DNA from: JBCDCB01 sp039182735
GTDB lineage: Bacteria > Planctomycetota > Phycisphaerae > Phycisphaerales > UBA1924
Assembly (NCBI GenBank): GCA_039182735.1
Contig: JBCDCB010000001.1
Coordinates: forward strand, 54,767-118,766
Reading direction: 5' to 3'
Length of the DNA stretch: 64,000 nucleotides
Shown: positions 43,140 to 51,535 of the stretch, piece after piece
Numbering within the stretch: position 1 is the first letter of the stretch
How the letters are laid out: the number at the start of each line of letters is the position of its first letter
The notes under the pieces: generated by a model
What the model saw: the letters and a program-made list of their open reading frames with translations, nothing else
Told to the model about the DNA's origin: nothing
The model's database searches: none
Made by a program: the position numbers and the translations under genes

Positions 43140-44363
43140 GTGGACCCGTCCCAGTTCTCGGACAGTAGCCCCGGCAAACTCGTGCCCACGACCGCTTGGG
43201 AACAGTACATCGAGAAGGGACTCGCCCAAACGCGCGAGGCGCGGGGTCTCGCGTATGTCCCAGCCGCGCTCCCCCCCAAATCCATTCCGGAGATCCCGGA
43301 CGAAAGGGCTTCACGACTGCACCTCCTCGACTCGATCCGAGAAGTCGAGGCGGAGGCGCTCCAGGTGCTCGGTCGCCTGTCGGGGCTCGCAGAAGACATC
43401 TCGATCACGCGCGTGCTCGCCGCGCCGCTCGTACGCAGCGAAGCGAGCCTGTCATCCAAGATCGAAGACACAATCGCATCGCCCAAAGCGGTCGCCCTCT
43501 TCGAGTCGGGTCAGAAACCGCGAAGCAACGACGCGATCGAAGTCTCTAACTACCGACGCGCGCTCGAACACGGGCTCCGCTCACCCCTGCCACTCTCCAA
43601 GCGCCTCATCAACGAGATGCACGCGATCCTGCTCGAAGGCGTGCGAGGCGAACAGGCCCGGCCCGGCAGGATCCGGACCACGCAGAACCGAATCGGCGGG
43701 CGCCTCGACGACTTCTCCACCGCGCGATTCGTTCCTCCACCGCCAGGCGAAACGCTCGAACGATGCCTCCACGATCTCGAACTCGTCTGGAACTACGGCA
43801 TCAAGAAGTGGTCCCCGCTCGCCACGCTCGCGCTCGCCCACTACCAGTTCGAGGCGATCCACCCGTTCGACGACGGCAACGGTCGTATCGGACGCCTGCT
43901 CATCATCCTCACGCTCGTCAAACAGGGGTACATCCCGGAACCGCTCGTCTATGTCAGCGGCTACTTCGAACGCCATCGGTCGCAGTACTACGACCACCTG
44001 CTCGCCGTCAGCACCGAAGGTGCATGGGAGGCGTGGCTCCGATTCTTTGTGACCGGGCTCGCGGTGCAGGCGCGCGCGTCGGCCGAGAAACTCTCGCAGA
44101 TCAAGTCGCGCCGCAGAGATGCGATCGAGCGCCTCGCCAAAGCCAAAGAAAATGCCCGCACGATCGTGCTCGTTGACCACTTCATCGAACATCTCGCGCT
44201 CGACGCGCGCTCCGTCAGCGAACTGCTCAACGTTGCCGACCCAACCGCTCGGAAAGACATCGCCGCGCTCGAACGCATCGGCTTCGTGCAAGAACTCACG
44301 GGATCGAAGTACGGACAGGTCTGGGGCCCGCAGCCCATCCTCGACCTCATCGACGAACCCTGA
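43140..44363 (+). CDS. fic: Fic-domain AMP-transferase
   Basis: 407 residues. Start GTG at 43140 is fixed by AAAGGGAG eight bases upstream. The active site HPFDDGNGRIGR is at residues 241-252 (HxFx[D/E]GNGRxxR). An inhibitory-helix-like motif SSKIED near residue 106 is N-terminal, placing it in class II Fic proteins. The last 70 residues form a winged-helix-like region (LDARSVSELLNVADPTARKDIAALERIG). Such proteins AMPylate a target and may act as toxins. It lies between ubiA and ubiX, on the opposite strand. Confidence 0.9.
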   Translation: MDPSQFSDSSPGKLVPTTAWEQYIEKGLAQTREARGLAYVPAALPPKSIPEIPDERASRLHLLDSIREVEAEALQVLGRLSGLAEDISITRVLAAPLVRSEASLSSKIEDTIASPKAVALFESGQKPRSNDAIEVSNYRRALEHGLRSPLPLSKRLINEMHAILLEGVRGEQARPGRIRTTQNRIGGRLDDFSTARFVPPPPGETLERCLHDLELVWNYGIKKWSPLATLALAHYQFEAIHPFDDGNGRIGRLLIILTLVKQGYIPEPLVYVSGYFERHRSQYYDHLLAVSTEGAWEAWLRFFVTGLAVQARASAEKLSQIKSRRRDAIERLAKAKENARTIVLVDHFIEHLALDARSVSELLNVADPTARKDIAALERIGFVQELTGSKYGQVWGPQPILDLIDEP

Positions 44364-45035
44364 TCAACCCCCCCGCGCCTGCTCGTCCGCCAGCTGCTGG
44401 TCCCAGCGTTTGCTCACCGCGTGCTCCACGCCCATCGAATCAAGAATCCGCGCCACCACGAAGTCCACGATGTCGTTCACGCTCCGCGGGTGCAGATAGA
44501 ACCCCGGGTTCGTCGGCAGAATCACCGCCCCCGCGTCGTGCAGCCTCAGGCAGTTCTCCAGATCCACCCGGTTCAGCGGCGCCTCGCGGTGCGCGATCAC
44601 CAGCGGGAACCTCTCCTTCAGGCACACCGCCGCGGCGCGCACCAGCAACTCGTTCCCGTACCCCGACGCGATCGCCCCCAGCGTGTTGCTCGAGCACGGC
44701 ACGATCGCCATCCCGTCGTGGCGAAACGACCCCGAACCGAGCGACGCCCCCACGTCCTTGGCCGGGTGCAGGATCACGCCGTGCTCGCGCGGGCTGGCGC
44801 CCTCCGGCAAGCCTGTCAACTGATGGATCGTCGCGTTGGTGACGGCTTCCATCCCCAGTTCGTCCTGCAGCAGGCGCTTGCCGTACGCCGTCACCACGAT
44901 GTGCAGCTCGTGCCCCAGCTCGACGATCGCGTGGCAGATCCGCTGCGCATAGAGCGCGCCGGACGCCCCCGTGATCCCGATCACCAGCCTCTTGCCACCG
45001 TCACCCATGTTCGAGGGTAGGTTCGTCATGCCCAT
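44364..45035 (-). CDS. ubiX: flavin prenyltransferase
   Basis: 223 residues from the ATG at 45035 (alternatives ATG 45029 and 45008). It links dimethylallyl phosphate to FMN to make prenylated FMN, the cofactor of UbiD-type decarboxylases. Visible: GITGASGALYAQRI (FMN/phosphate loop), VPCSSNTLGAIASGYGNELLVRAA, HREAPLNRVDLENCLRLHDAGAVILP. The opposite-strand Fic gene ends 1 base away. A UbiD gene is not in the window. Confidence 0.93.
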   Translation of the reverse strand: MGMTNLPSNMGDGGKRLVIGITGASGALYAQRICHAIVELGHELHIVVTAYGKRLLQDELGMEAVTNATIHQLTGLPEGASPREHGVILHPAKDVGASLGSGSFRHDGMAIVPCSSNTLGAIASGYGNELLVRAAAVCLKERFPLVIAHREAPLNRVDLENCLRLHDAGAVILPTNPGFYLHPRSVNDIVDFVVARILDSMGVEHAVSKRWDQQLADEQARGG

Positions 45036-45121
45036 CCCTTCGCCCCGGCGCTTGCGGCGGGCGCGACGATCGTGTGGGATAACGGCAGATTCACCCCGGT
45101 CACGCCGGCGAGGGAGACCCC

Positions 45122-45724
45122 ATGACCGTCCGCAACCGCTTCCACCGCGTTCTCGGCCTCACCGCCGCCGCCTCGCTCACCCTCGGCGCCGCCTCCATCA
45201 CCGGCTGCGCCTCCTACGGCTCCTACCCGGAGATCGGGAGCGACGCCGCCGTCAACGACACCAACGTCATCCCGATGCCCACGCTCATGCGCCTCGCCGT
45301 CACCGAGGTCGCCGAACGCTACGGCTACACCGACGCCCCCTACCTCGTGAACTGGCCCAAGGGCACCGAGATGCGCACCGCCGACCGCATGATCGAACTC
45401 ATGCCCGGCGACGCCGCCCGCGCCATGCCCGGCACCCTTGATCGCCCGACCCTCCACGTCACCCGCGTCTGGCTCCGGGTCGATACCGGCACCGTCGAGG
45501 TCCTCAGGCCCATGCTCGAGCTCGGGCCAAAGGACGACGGCACCTTCGCCTACGAACCCGTCGTCGTGCACCTGCGCACCGGCGCGCTCAAGCCCTGGCG
45601 CGTCGTCGCGACGCGCGCCTGGTCGCCCGACACGCGCAACATCCCCCGCGTCCACCTCTGGGAAGACGAGTGGGCCGCCGACGAGCCGATGATCGAGTTC
45701 GACAACGCGAACGAGGACTCCTGA
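45122..45724 (+). CDS. lipoprotein of unknown function
   Basis: 200 residues. The start at 45122 follows GAGGGAGACCCC. Signal peptide ends in the lipobox SITGC. The mature part starts with a helix and has an acidic, Trp-rich end (VHLWEDEWAADEPMIEF). There is no recognised domain; likely a surface or periplasmic anchored protein. Confidence 0.66.
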   Translation: MTVRNRFHRVLGLTAAASLTLGAASITGCASYGSYPEIGSDAAVNDTNVIPMPTLMRLAVTEVAERYGYTDAPYLVNWPKGTEMRTADRMIELMPGDAARAMPGTLDRPTLHVTRVWLRVDTGTVEVLRPMLELGPKDDGTFAYEPVVVHLRTGALKPWRVVATRAWSPDTRNIPRVHLWEDEWAADEPMIEFDNANEDS

Positions 45725-45738
45725 GAAGCACGCGCGCC

Positions 45739-46173
45739 ATGGCGAAGAACAAGCGACCAACCAACGGCGCGCCCAAGCTGCTCTCAGGCGGGAACCCCCA
45801 GATCCCCAAGGCCGACGGCGACGATCCGGTGCAGGCCTACATCGCCGCGATGCCCGGCTGGAAGTCCGCCGTCGGTCGCGAACTCGATGCGCTCATCGAA
45901 CGGCGCGTGCCGAACGTCCGCAAGGCGGTGCGCTGGAACTCACCGTTCTACGGCATCGAAGGGCGCGGGTGGTTCCTCAGCGTCCACTGCTTTACGAAGT
46001 ACGTGAAGGTGACGTTCCACAACGGCTCATCGCTCGATCCGCCGCCGCCGATCGAGTCGAAGCACGAGTTCGTTCGCTACCTCAACATCACCGAGGACGA
46101 ACCGACCGACGAAGCGCAGCTCTCGTCGTGGATCGATCAGGCCGCCAGACTGCCGGACGAAGAGCTGTTCTGA
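45739..46173 (+). CDS. DUF1801-like protein
   Basis: 144 residues from the ATG at 45739. IAAMPGWKSAVGRELDALIERRVPNVRKAVRWNSPFYGIEGRG and FSLSVHCFTKYVKVTF are the core of the DUF1801/YdhG-like family, a small alpha-beta fold found alone in many bacteria. Function unknown. The gene follows the lipoprotein gene by 14 bases, so may be read with it. Confidence 0.8.
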   Translation: MAKNKRPTNGAPKLLSGGNPQIPKADGDDPVQAYIAAMPGWKSAVGRELDALIERRVPNVRKAVRWNSPFYGIEGRGWFLSVHCFTKYVKVTFHNGSSLDPPPPIESKHEFVRYLNITEDEPTDEAQLSSWIDQAARLPDEELF

Positions 46174-46250
46174 GTGAACGAGAAACGCCGCACAAGCGTG
46201 TGCCCGGGCGTCACCGGTTCGCACGGCTTGATCCACCGGCTCCCATCCGA

Positions 46251-46649
46251 TCACGGCCCGCCGAGACCGCCGCCAGACGTCGCGCTCACCGTGGGCGAAG
46301 ACACCAGCGGCGTCGTCCACAGCGTGCGGCACGCGTGACACTCGTACCGCAGCCGCGCCGTCGGCACCCGCTCCAATCGCGCCCCGCACGTCGGGCAACG
46401 CCGGCGGTTGTAGCGCCACCACTGCTCGACCATCCCGCACACCCACAGCGCGATCACCCCGCCGATGATCCACCCGATCCCCGGTGGCAATCCCTGTTGC
46501 GTGTGCCCGTACCAGATCACGTACAAGACGCCGGCGCAGAAGGGCGCACCAAAGATCAGCGGCTTCAGCCAGAACTCGCGCATGATGCCGGGCAGCCGCT
46601 TCGATTCGTAAGGCATTGACGCGTCGGGCTCTTCAGCGGGCGTTTCCAC
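46251..46649 (-). CDS. membrane protein with C-terminal zinc ribbon
   Basis: 132 residues. Two hydrophobic helices (LIFGAPFCAGVLYVIWYGH and IGWIIGGVIALWVCGMVEQWW) precede a CPTC...CHAC zinc ribbon with an Arg-rich spacer. It is in a small gap region. Function unknown. Confidence 0.6.
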   Translation of the reverse strand: METPAEEPDASMPYESKRLPGIMREFWLKPLIFGAPFCAGVLYVIWYGHTQQGLPPGIGWIIGGVIALWVCGMVEQWWRYNRRRCPTCGARLERVPTARLRYECHACRTLWTTPLVSSPTVSATSGGGLGGP

Positions 46650-46678
46650 GCACCGAACCTACCACGCGCGTCAACGGA

Positions 46679-47383
46679 TCAGTTGTGGAACGGATGCGGG
46701 TGCTCGTCGTCGTAGGGGTACCACTCATGGTCGGGATAGTTGAAGGGATGGCTCGGCCATCCGCGCCAGTTCGTGAGCACCGCTCCCCCGGCGCTGTACG
46801 CATAGTTCTGCCCGCCGGGATCATGTGCAAAGAGCGGCATATCCCACCCGGCATGCGACTCGGACAACTCCGGATACCCCTGTGGATTCCAGCCCGCGCG
46901 CCGCGCGTACTCCGCTTCGACCATCGCCCTCTGCACGGCAGGCGGGTAGAGCGAGACACGCGGCGGGTGCGGGCCATCATGCCCGACCTGCTCCGCAAGC
47001 GCCTGCAACTCGGGGCGCACGCCATGCCCGCTCGCCATCCAATTGTGTATAAAGGTCAGCCGAGCTTGGCGGAGCAGGTAGTCCTGCTCGCTCAGATCCG
47101 GCGGGTTCTCCCACGGCTCTTCTTCCTCTTCGTGCTCCGCCTCGGCGGTCATCGCCTGCGCTTCGGGCTCCTCCGGCTCTTCGCCGTTGAGCAGCGCTTC
47201 GAGCTGCTGCTTGCGCTCGTCGAAATCAGTGATCACGCCGTGCGCGAACTTCGTGCTCACCGTCACGACGATGAGCGCCAGCGTGATCAGCAGCATCTGC
47301 TGCACGTTGCCCGTGCCGCGCTCATCGCGGTGCAGGCTCGGGGGTGCGGTGTGGTGCGTGCCGGCTTTCGCGGTGTGTTCCAT
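46679..47383 (-). CDS. membrane-anchored acidic protein
   Basis: 234 residues from the ATG at 47383, preceded by GGAG. It has one membrane helix (MLLITLALIVVTVST) near residue 30, then a very acidic segment with EEPEEPEAQ and EHEEEEEPW, and a Trp/Tyr/His-rich C-terminus ending in HPHPFHN. Function unknown; the His- and Pro-rich tail could bind metals, but this is not shown. Confidence 0.55.
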   Translation of the reverse strand: MEHTAKAGTHHTAPPSLHRDERGTGNVQQMLLITLALIVVTVSTKFAHGVITDFDERKQQLEALLNGEEPEEPEAQAMTAEAEHEEEEEPWENPPDLSEQDYLLRQARLTFIHNWMASGHGVRPELQALAEQVGHDGPHPPRVSLYPPAVQRAMVEAEYARRAGWNPQGYPELSESHAGWDMPLFAHDPGGQNYAYSAGGAVLTNWRGWPSHPFNYPDHEWYPYDDEHPHPFHN

Positions 47384-47545
47384 GCTGCTGCGCTCCGGGC
47401 CCCGGGGTTCCACGCCCGCGGCTCACACAAAGGAGACCCGCCGAGCACCGCCCGGCGCGACCTCCGTTCAAATCATTCGATCCACACAGACCGACGCAAA
47501 CGCGAGCCCCCGCCCATCAAGACACGCTGCTACACTCCGCCCGCC

Positions 47546-47815
47546 ATGAGCGTCCAGGCAAGCGACTATCCCGTCGGCACCCGCGTCCGGGTCACCCACC
47601 AGATCAAGTGGGGGCTCAAGACCACCACCGTCACCGTCGAGGGCGAGGTCCTCCGCGCTCGTGCCGAGAAGACCGGCTCCTGGTACGCCCACTCGCCCGA
47701 CGACAAGCTCTGGATCGACCGCATCGAGATCCGCAAGGACGACGGCGAACTCGCCAAGATCAACCTCGATCGCTTCTCGCACGTCGAGATCCTCAGCGCA
47801 CCCGACGCGGCGTAG
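47546..47815 (+). CDS. conserved hypothetical protein (89 aa), SH3-like
   Basis: 89 residues from the ATG at 47546. The sequence, VGTRVRVTHQIKWGLKTTTVTVEGEVLRARAEKTGSWYAHSPDDKLWIDRIEI, is all-beta and resembles a small SH3-type or KOW-like barrel. It has no membrane segment. Typical of planctomycetes; function unknown. Confidence 0.66.
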   Translation: MSVQASDYPVGTRVRVTHQIKWGLKTTTVTVEGEVLRARAEKTGSWYAHSPDDKLWIDRIEIRKDDGELAKINLDRFSHVEILSAPDAA

Positions 47816-47828
47816 CACACACCCAACA

Positions 47829-47860
47829 GGTGCCACGATGCGCCGAAGGCGCATCGTGCG
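47829..47860. repeat. GTGCCACG hairpin repeat, copy 3
   Basis: GGTGCCACGATGCGCC, loop GAA, then GGCGCATCGTGCG: a perfect 11-pair stem. It follows the 89-residue gene by 13 bases and could act as a terminator or mobile repeat. Shared with 17940 and 18011. Confidence 0.6.
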
Positions 47861-47913
47861 CTGACGTCCGCCGCACCAGATCTCACGCGACCAAAGACCC
47901 CGGACCCCTCTTC

Positions 47914-48807
47914 TCACCAGTGCAGCACGCGCGCCAGCGTCGGCTCGCTCACATCCTCGCGCGCGTCCGGCTCATCGACCAGCGTGTACAGCGGTGCGTG
48001 CGGCGCACAGTTCCAGCGCACGTCCACGATCTGCTCGCCAAGCCCCCGCGCGATCGCCAGCCGCGTCCGCCCAAGCTGCAACAGCCCGCTCGCCATGTGC
48101 CTCGGCAGGTCTGTCGAGGTGTGCCCCGCCCAGTGATGCTTCGTCGCCGGCCCGAAGCCGAAGCGGATCTGCCCGCCGTGCGTGTGCCCCGCGAGCATCA
48201 ACCCCGCACGCGCGTCCAAGCTCACCAGCGCCGCGATCGACGCCGGGTTGTGCGCTAGCGCCGCGCGGTACACCTGCCCGCTCGGCTCGCCCGCCTCGTG
48301 ATCCGCGCGCACCGCGCTGAGCCAATCTTCCGGGTCGGAACATCCGAGCACACGCAGCGTGCAGCGCGACCCGTTCCGCTCGATCTCATAGTCGCGCACA
48401 CCCGCGTGCAGCCACGCGACATCCGTCGCCTCGCGCACCATCTGGCGAAAGGGCATCGGGTCGTGATTCCCGAACACCCCCACGCACCCCACCATCGGCG
48501 TGACCGCGTCGAGCACGTCGCGCAGCACCCGCAGCGCGATCCGCTCATCGGGCGAGCGCGTCATCCAGTCCCCCGTGAGCATCACGAAGTGGGGGGGCTG
48601 CGCCGCCGTGACCCGCGAGAGGTGCTCGATCAGCACCCGGTACCGCGGGCGATACCGACGCGCGTGCAGGTCCGTCAGGTGCAGCACCCGCAGGCCCCGC
48701 AGCGCCGGGGGCAGCCCCACCAGCGGCAGGTCGAACCGCTCGATCAGCCCCGGCTCCGGGAACCGCTCGCCCCCCTGCGCATCGTCTTGAAGTGGCTTGC
48801 TCGTCAT
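47914..48807 (-). CDS. metallophosphoesterase
   Basis: 297 residues from the ATG at 48807. It has the calcineurin-like motif set: TDLHARR (D-x-H), LTGDWMT (GD), GNHDPM (GNH-D) and AGHTHGGQ (GHTH). The family is often membrane-adjacent (UDP-2,3-diacylglucosamine hydrolase- or YkuE-like); the substrate is unknown here. The C-terminus has APLYTLVDEPDAREDV. Divergent from the HTH gene. Confidence 0.85.
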   Translation of the reverse strand: MTSKPLQDDAQGGERFPEPGLIERFDLPLVGLPPALRGLRVLHLTDLHARRYRPRYRVLIEHLSRVTAAQPPHFVMLTGDWMTRSPDERIALRVLRDVLDAVTPMVGCVGVFGNHDPMPFRQMVREATDVAWLHAGVRDYEIERNGSRCTLRVLGCSDPEDWLSAVRADHEAGEPSGQVYRAALAHNPASIAALVSLDARAGLMLAGHTHGGQIRFGFGPATKHHWAGHTSTDLPRHMASGLLQLGRTRLAIARGLGEQIVDVRWNCAPHAPLYTLVDEPDAREDVSEPTLARVLHW

Positions 48808-48963
48808 CACCCGCTCGGCTAGCGTAAATTCCCGTCTCGCCGGCGGAGCCGGCCTCGGATCACGGACGATCACCGGGAACCGCGCGAGCCCTTCTCGCGC
48901 ACACTCGTTCGATCGTCCAACCCGGCGCACGCCCGCGCCAACATCGCCCGGAGACCCGTCGTC

Positions 48964-49809
48964 ATGGCCAAGATGTTCTACAGCCTCGAGGAAGCCGCCG
49001 CCCGTCTCGGCAAGACCGAAGAGGAAGTCCAGCAAATGGCCTCCTCCGGGCAGATCACCGAATTCCGCGACGGCGACCGCCTGATCTTCAAGGTCGATCA
49101 GATCGACCTCCTCGCCGGCGACGACAACGCCGCCGACTCCATGGGCTCCGTCATCCCCCTGATGGACACGGGCACGGGCTCGGGCGTCTCGCTCGAAGAC
49201 TCCGAACCCCCCGCCGACGACCCCAAGTCGCAGACCGGCATTTCCGTCTTCGACGCCGACGAACTCGACGACGACGACCCCGCCGCCCAGACCCAGGTCG
49301 AGCCCGGCATCGGCGGAGGCATCGGGCTCATCGACACCGGCGACGAATCCGCCATCAACGAAGAGCTCAACATGGACTCCTTCGGCTCCGGGTCCGGGCT
49401 CATGGACCTCACCCGCGAGTCCGACGACACCTCCCTCGGCTCCTTCGGGCTGGGCGAGCTCTACCCCTCGGGCGACGACGAAGCCACCGCCACCATCGCC
49501 GCCGACGACTCCCAGCTCTTCGAATCCAGCCCCGGCGACGAGGGCCTGGGCGACGACCTGCCCCCCGCCGGCGCGCTCGTCGCCGCCGAGCCCTACGACG
49601 GCAAGGGCTCCTGGTTCAGCGCCGGGTTCATGGTCGGCGCCTCGCTCGCGTGCATGACCGGGCTCGCCGTCACCGTCATGGGCATGATGGACGTCACCAT
49701 CCCGCAGATGCTCGAGTTCGCCGGCGCCAACACCGCGCTCGCCTACACGGGCGGCTTCGCCGGCATCGCCATCATCCTCGGCATCCTCGGGTTCGTGGTC
49801 GGGAAGTAA
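48964..49809 (+). CDS. MerR/excisionase-type HTH membrane protein
   Basis: 281 residues. Residues 1-50 form a helix-turn-helix of the excisionase/MerR type (YSLEEAAARLGKTEEEVQQMASSGQITEFRDGDRLIFKVDQIDLL). A long acidic, Asp/Gly/Ser-rich linker follows, then two hydrophobic helices (SAGFMVGASLACMTGLAVTVMGMMDV and TGGFAGIAIILGILGFVVG). It is a common planctomycete architecture; the DNA-binding end would be cytoplasmic. Targets unknown. Confidence 0.75.
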   Translation: MAKMFYSLEEAAARLGKTEEEVQQMASSGQITEFRDGDRLIFKVDQIDLLAGDDNAADSMGSVIPLMDTGTGSGVSLEDSEPPADDPKSQTGISVFDADELDDDDPAAQTQVEPGIGGGIGLIDTGDESAINEELNMDSFGSGSGLMDLTRESDDTSLGSFGLGELYPSGDDEATATIAADDSQLFESSPGDEGLGDDLPPAGALVAAEPYDGKGSWFSAGFMVGASLACMTGLAVTVMGMMDVTIPQMLEFAGANTALAYTGGFAGIAIILGILGFVVGK

Positions 49810-49845
49810 TCCGCTCGCGCCTCCGCTCGGCGCGTACCATCGCAC

Positions 49846-50076
49846 ATGATGATCCCCTGGAACATCTCGGTGCACGCGGAAACCGACCGCATGGTCCGCG
49901 CGTTCCTCGACCGCGGCGGCGAAGACCTCGCGGCCTTCGTCGAACAGGCCGTCCGCCGCGAGCTCTTCCTGCGCACGCTCAAAGACATCCACGCCGCGAA
50001 CGAAGACATCTCCGCCGACGAGGCGGCGCGCCTCGCGGAAGAGGCGGTGAAGCAGACCCGTGCGCGTTCTGCTTGA
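49846..50076 (+). CDS. antitoxin-like protein, ribbon-helix-helix type
   Basis: 76 residues. The N-terminal WNISVHAETDRMVRAFL fits a ribbon-helix-helix strand-helix, the rest is helical and acidic. It overlaps the PIN-domain gene downstream by 17 bases, the usual layout of VapBC-type modules, where the antitoxin binds the toxin and its own promoter. Confidence 0.72.
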   Translation: MMIPWNISVHAETDRMVRAFLDRGGEDLAAFVEQAVRRELFLRTLKDIHAANEDISADEAARLAEEAVKQTRARSA

Positions 50077-50494
50077 CACGAACGTCCTTGTCTCCGCACT
50101 GATCTCCGCGCACGGCGCCCCCGCCACACTCCTCCGCGCGGTTGGCGGCGCGCGATTCGAACTCATCACGTCTCATCATCAAATCGATGAACTCACACGC
50201 GTGCTCGCCTACCCGCGCATCCGTGCCCGCGTGACACCCGAGCGGGCCGAATCGCTGATCGCACACCTTGCATCCATCGCGCACGCGGTCGAACCGATGC
50301 CGGGAATCACCGACTCGCCCGATCCCGACGACAACATCATCCTCGGCGCCGCCATCGCCGGGCGCGCACAACTCATCGTCTCGGGCGACGCCTCCCACAT
50401 GGTGTCGCTCGGTTCGGTCCGAGGCATCCCGATCGTCACGCCCGCCGAGGCACTCACGAGCCTCCGCCTCGACGAAACACGACGGAGCGAATGA
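50060..50494 (+). CDS. PIN-domain toxin, VapC-like
   Basis: 144 residues. It starts MRVLLDTNVLVSALISAHG, with the first catalytic Asp; further acidic residues are Glu44 in HHQIDELTR and Asp93-type in SPDPDDNIILGAA, followed by SGDASHM. PIN domains of this kind are RNases that cleave tRNA or mRNA. Overlap with the ribbon-helix-helix gene supports a toxin-antitoxin pair. Confidence 0.82.
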   Translation: MRVLLDTNVLVSALISAHGAPATLLRAVGGARFELITSHHQIDELTRVLAYPRIRARVTPERAESLIAHLASIAHAVEPMPGITDSPDPDDNIILGAAIAGRAQLIVSGDASHMVSLGSVRGIPIVTPAEALTSLRLDETRRSE

Positions 50495-50546
50495 GTCTCG
50501 AACATCGCGGGCAACACCCGTCGGAATCGACTCGTATGCCCTCGTG

Positions 50547-51320
50547 ATGCCTACGCCCCGCACACCACGCCGGAGGATTCGACGCGTCGCGACTCGGCTC
50601 GCACTGGCGCTCGCGTACCTCATCGTTGCGATCGCCGTGCGCCACACTGCACATGCACCAATCGATGATGAATCACCCGTCGGACTCGCGCATATTCGCG
50701 TCGCTGACGAGACACTTGTGAGCATCGCGCAAGGCATCGTCCGTGATCTGAAGTACCAACTCCTCCGCAACCGTCCGCGTGACTTATTCCATTCACCTGG
50801 CTCTCGGGTCATCGTGATTGAACGAGATGAAGTCGATGGCTACGCCGGTCGCTGGGCGCACCGCTCGGAAGCCGTGATGCGGGGTGCAGAAACGTCTTTT
50901 CTGCACGACATCGACACGTACAACGGTGACGTCGTCGCCGTCTACGAGCAATCGGTACGTGTCACGTACCGAGGAATCGCGGTTCCCGCACTACGCCATG
51001 TGTCACGGGAGGTTGACCAGCGGGACATCGATCCTGAAGTTGACCAAGTGGCTATCGCTGGTTTCGATCTCGAAGCTCGTCGCGTACTGCGCGAAGTCCC
51101 GATCAAGACATACGACGAGTGGTACCCCGATAGAAAGCCACCTGCAGTTGAAGTCTCACGAGTGGCTCGCGAGAACGCGCTCCTCGCCACACGTTCCGGC
51201 TGGATCTTCCGCAACATCCCCTTCGAACTCGCTTGCACCGGGCTCCTGCTCGCGTCGCTGTGGTTCACGATCGGCGCGGGGCGTATCGCGCTTCGGCGCA
51301 TGGGCGATCAAGCGTCGTAG
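50547..51320 (+). CDS. membrane protein of unknown function
   Basis: 257 residues from the ATG at 50547. One membrane helix near the N-terminus (TRLALALAYLIVAIAV) and one near the C-terminus (LACTGLLLASLWFTIGAG) flank a soluble domain with many Arg and Val residues. Lower GC than its neighbours. Its stop TAG is the first codon of a dispersed hairpin repeat (module B, 51317-51348). Confidence 0.6.
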   Translation: MPTPRTPRRRIRRVATRLALALAYLIVAIAVRHTAHAPIDDESPVGLAHIRVADETLVSIAQGIVRDLKYQLLRNRPRDLFHSPGSRVIVIERDEVDGYAGRWAHRSEAVMRGAETSFLHDIDTYNGDVVAVYEQSVRVTYRGIAVPALRHVSREVDQRDIDPEVDQVAIAGFDLEARRVLREVPIKTYDEWYPDRKPPAVEVSRVARENALLATRSGWIFRNIPFELACTGLLLASLWFTIGAGRIALRRMGDQAS

Positions 51321-51516
51321 AAGACGGGCAGGATGCCCGTCCCACGAGATGAGGGAGGTCACCAAGACCCCTCACCCCGGCCCTCTCCCCGCACGCGGGG
51401 CGAGGGAGCCAGAGACCCCAGACCCCAATCCCAAGACCCTCTCTCCGTCCCACTCCGCGCGCTCCGCGCCTCCGCGGTTCATCCCGCTCCTTCACCGTCG
51501 CGGCTCGTCAGACCCC
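51317..51516. repeat. composite intergenic repeat: module B, CCCTCGCCCCGC repeat, G-rich tract and module A
   Basis: Starting at the TAG of the gene upstream: module B (51317-51348, hairpin GACGGGCA-GGA-TGCCCGTC), then a CCCTCTCCCCGC-type repeat (51365-51410), G-rich tracts on the minus strand (about 51411-51440 and 51506-51540), and module A (51483-51516). Modules A and B are in the same order as at 20987-21066, with two mismatches each. No gene is seen in 51321-51535. Confidence 0.72.
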
Positions 51517-51535
51517 AGACCCAACACCCCATCCC

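Noticed and set aside
47914..50169. A 751-codon minus-strand frame covering the HTH gene and the metallophosphoesterase
   Set aside because: Only the last 297 codons code for the phosphoesterase; the upstream part is antisense to the HTH membrane protein and is Gly/Val-rich shadow sequence.
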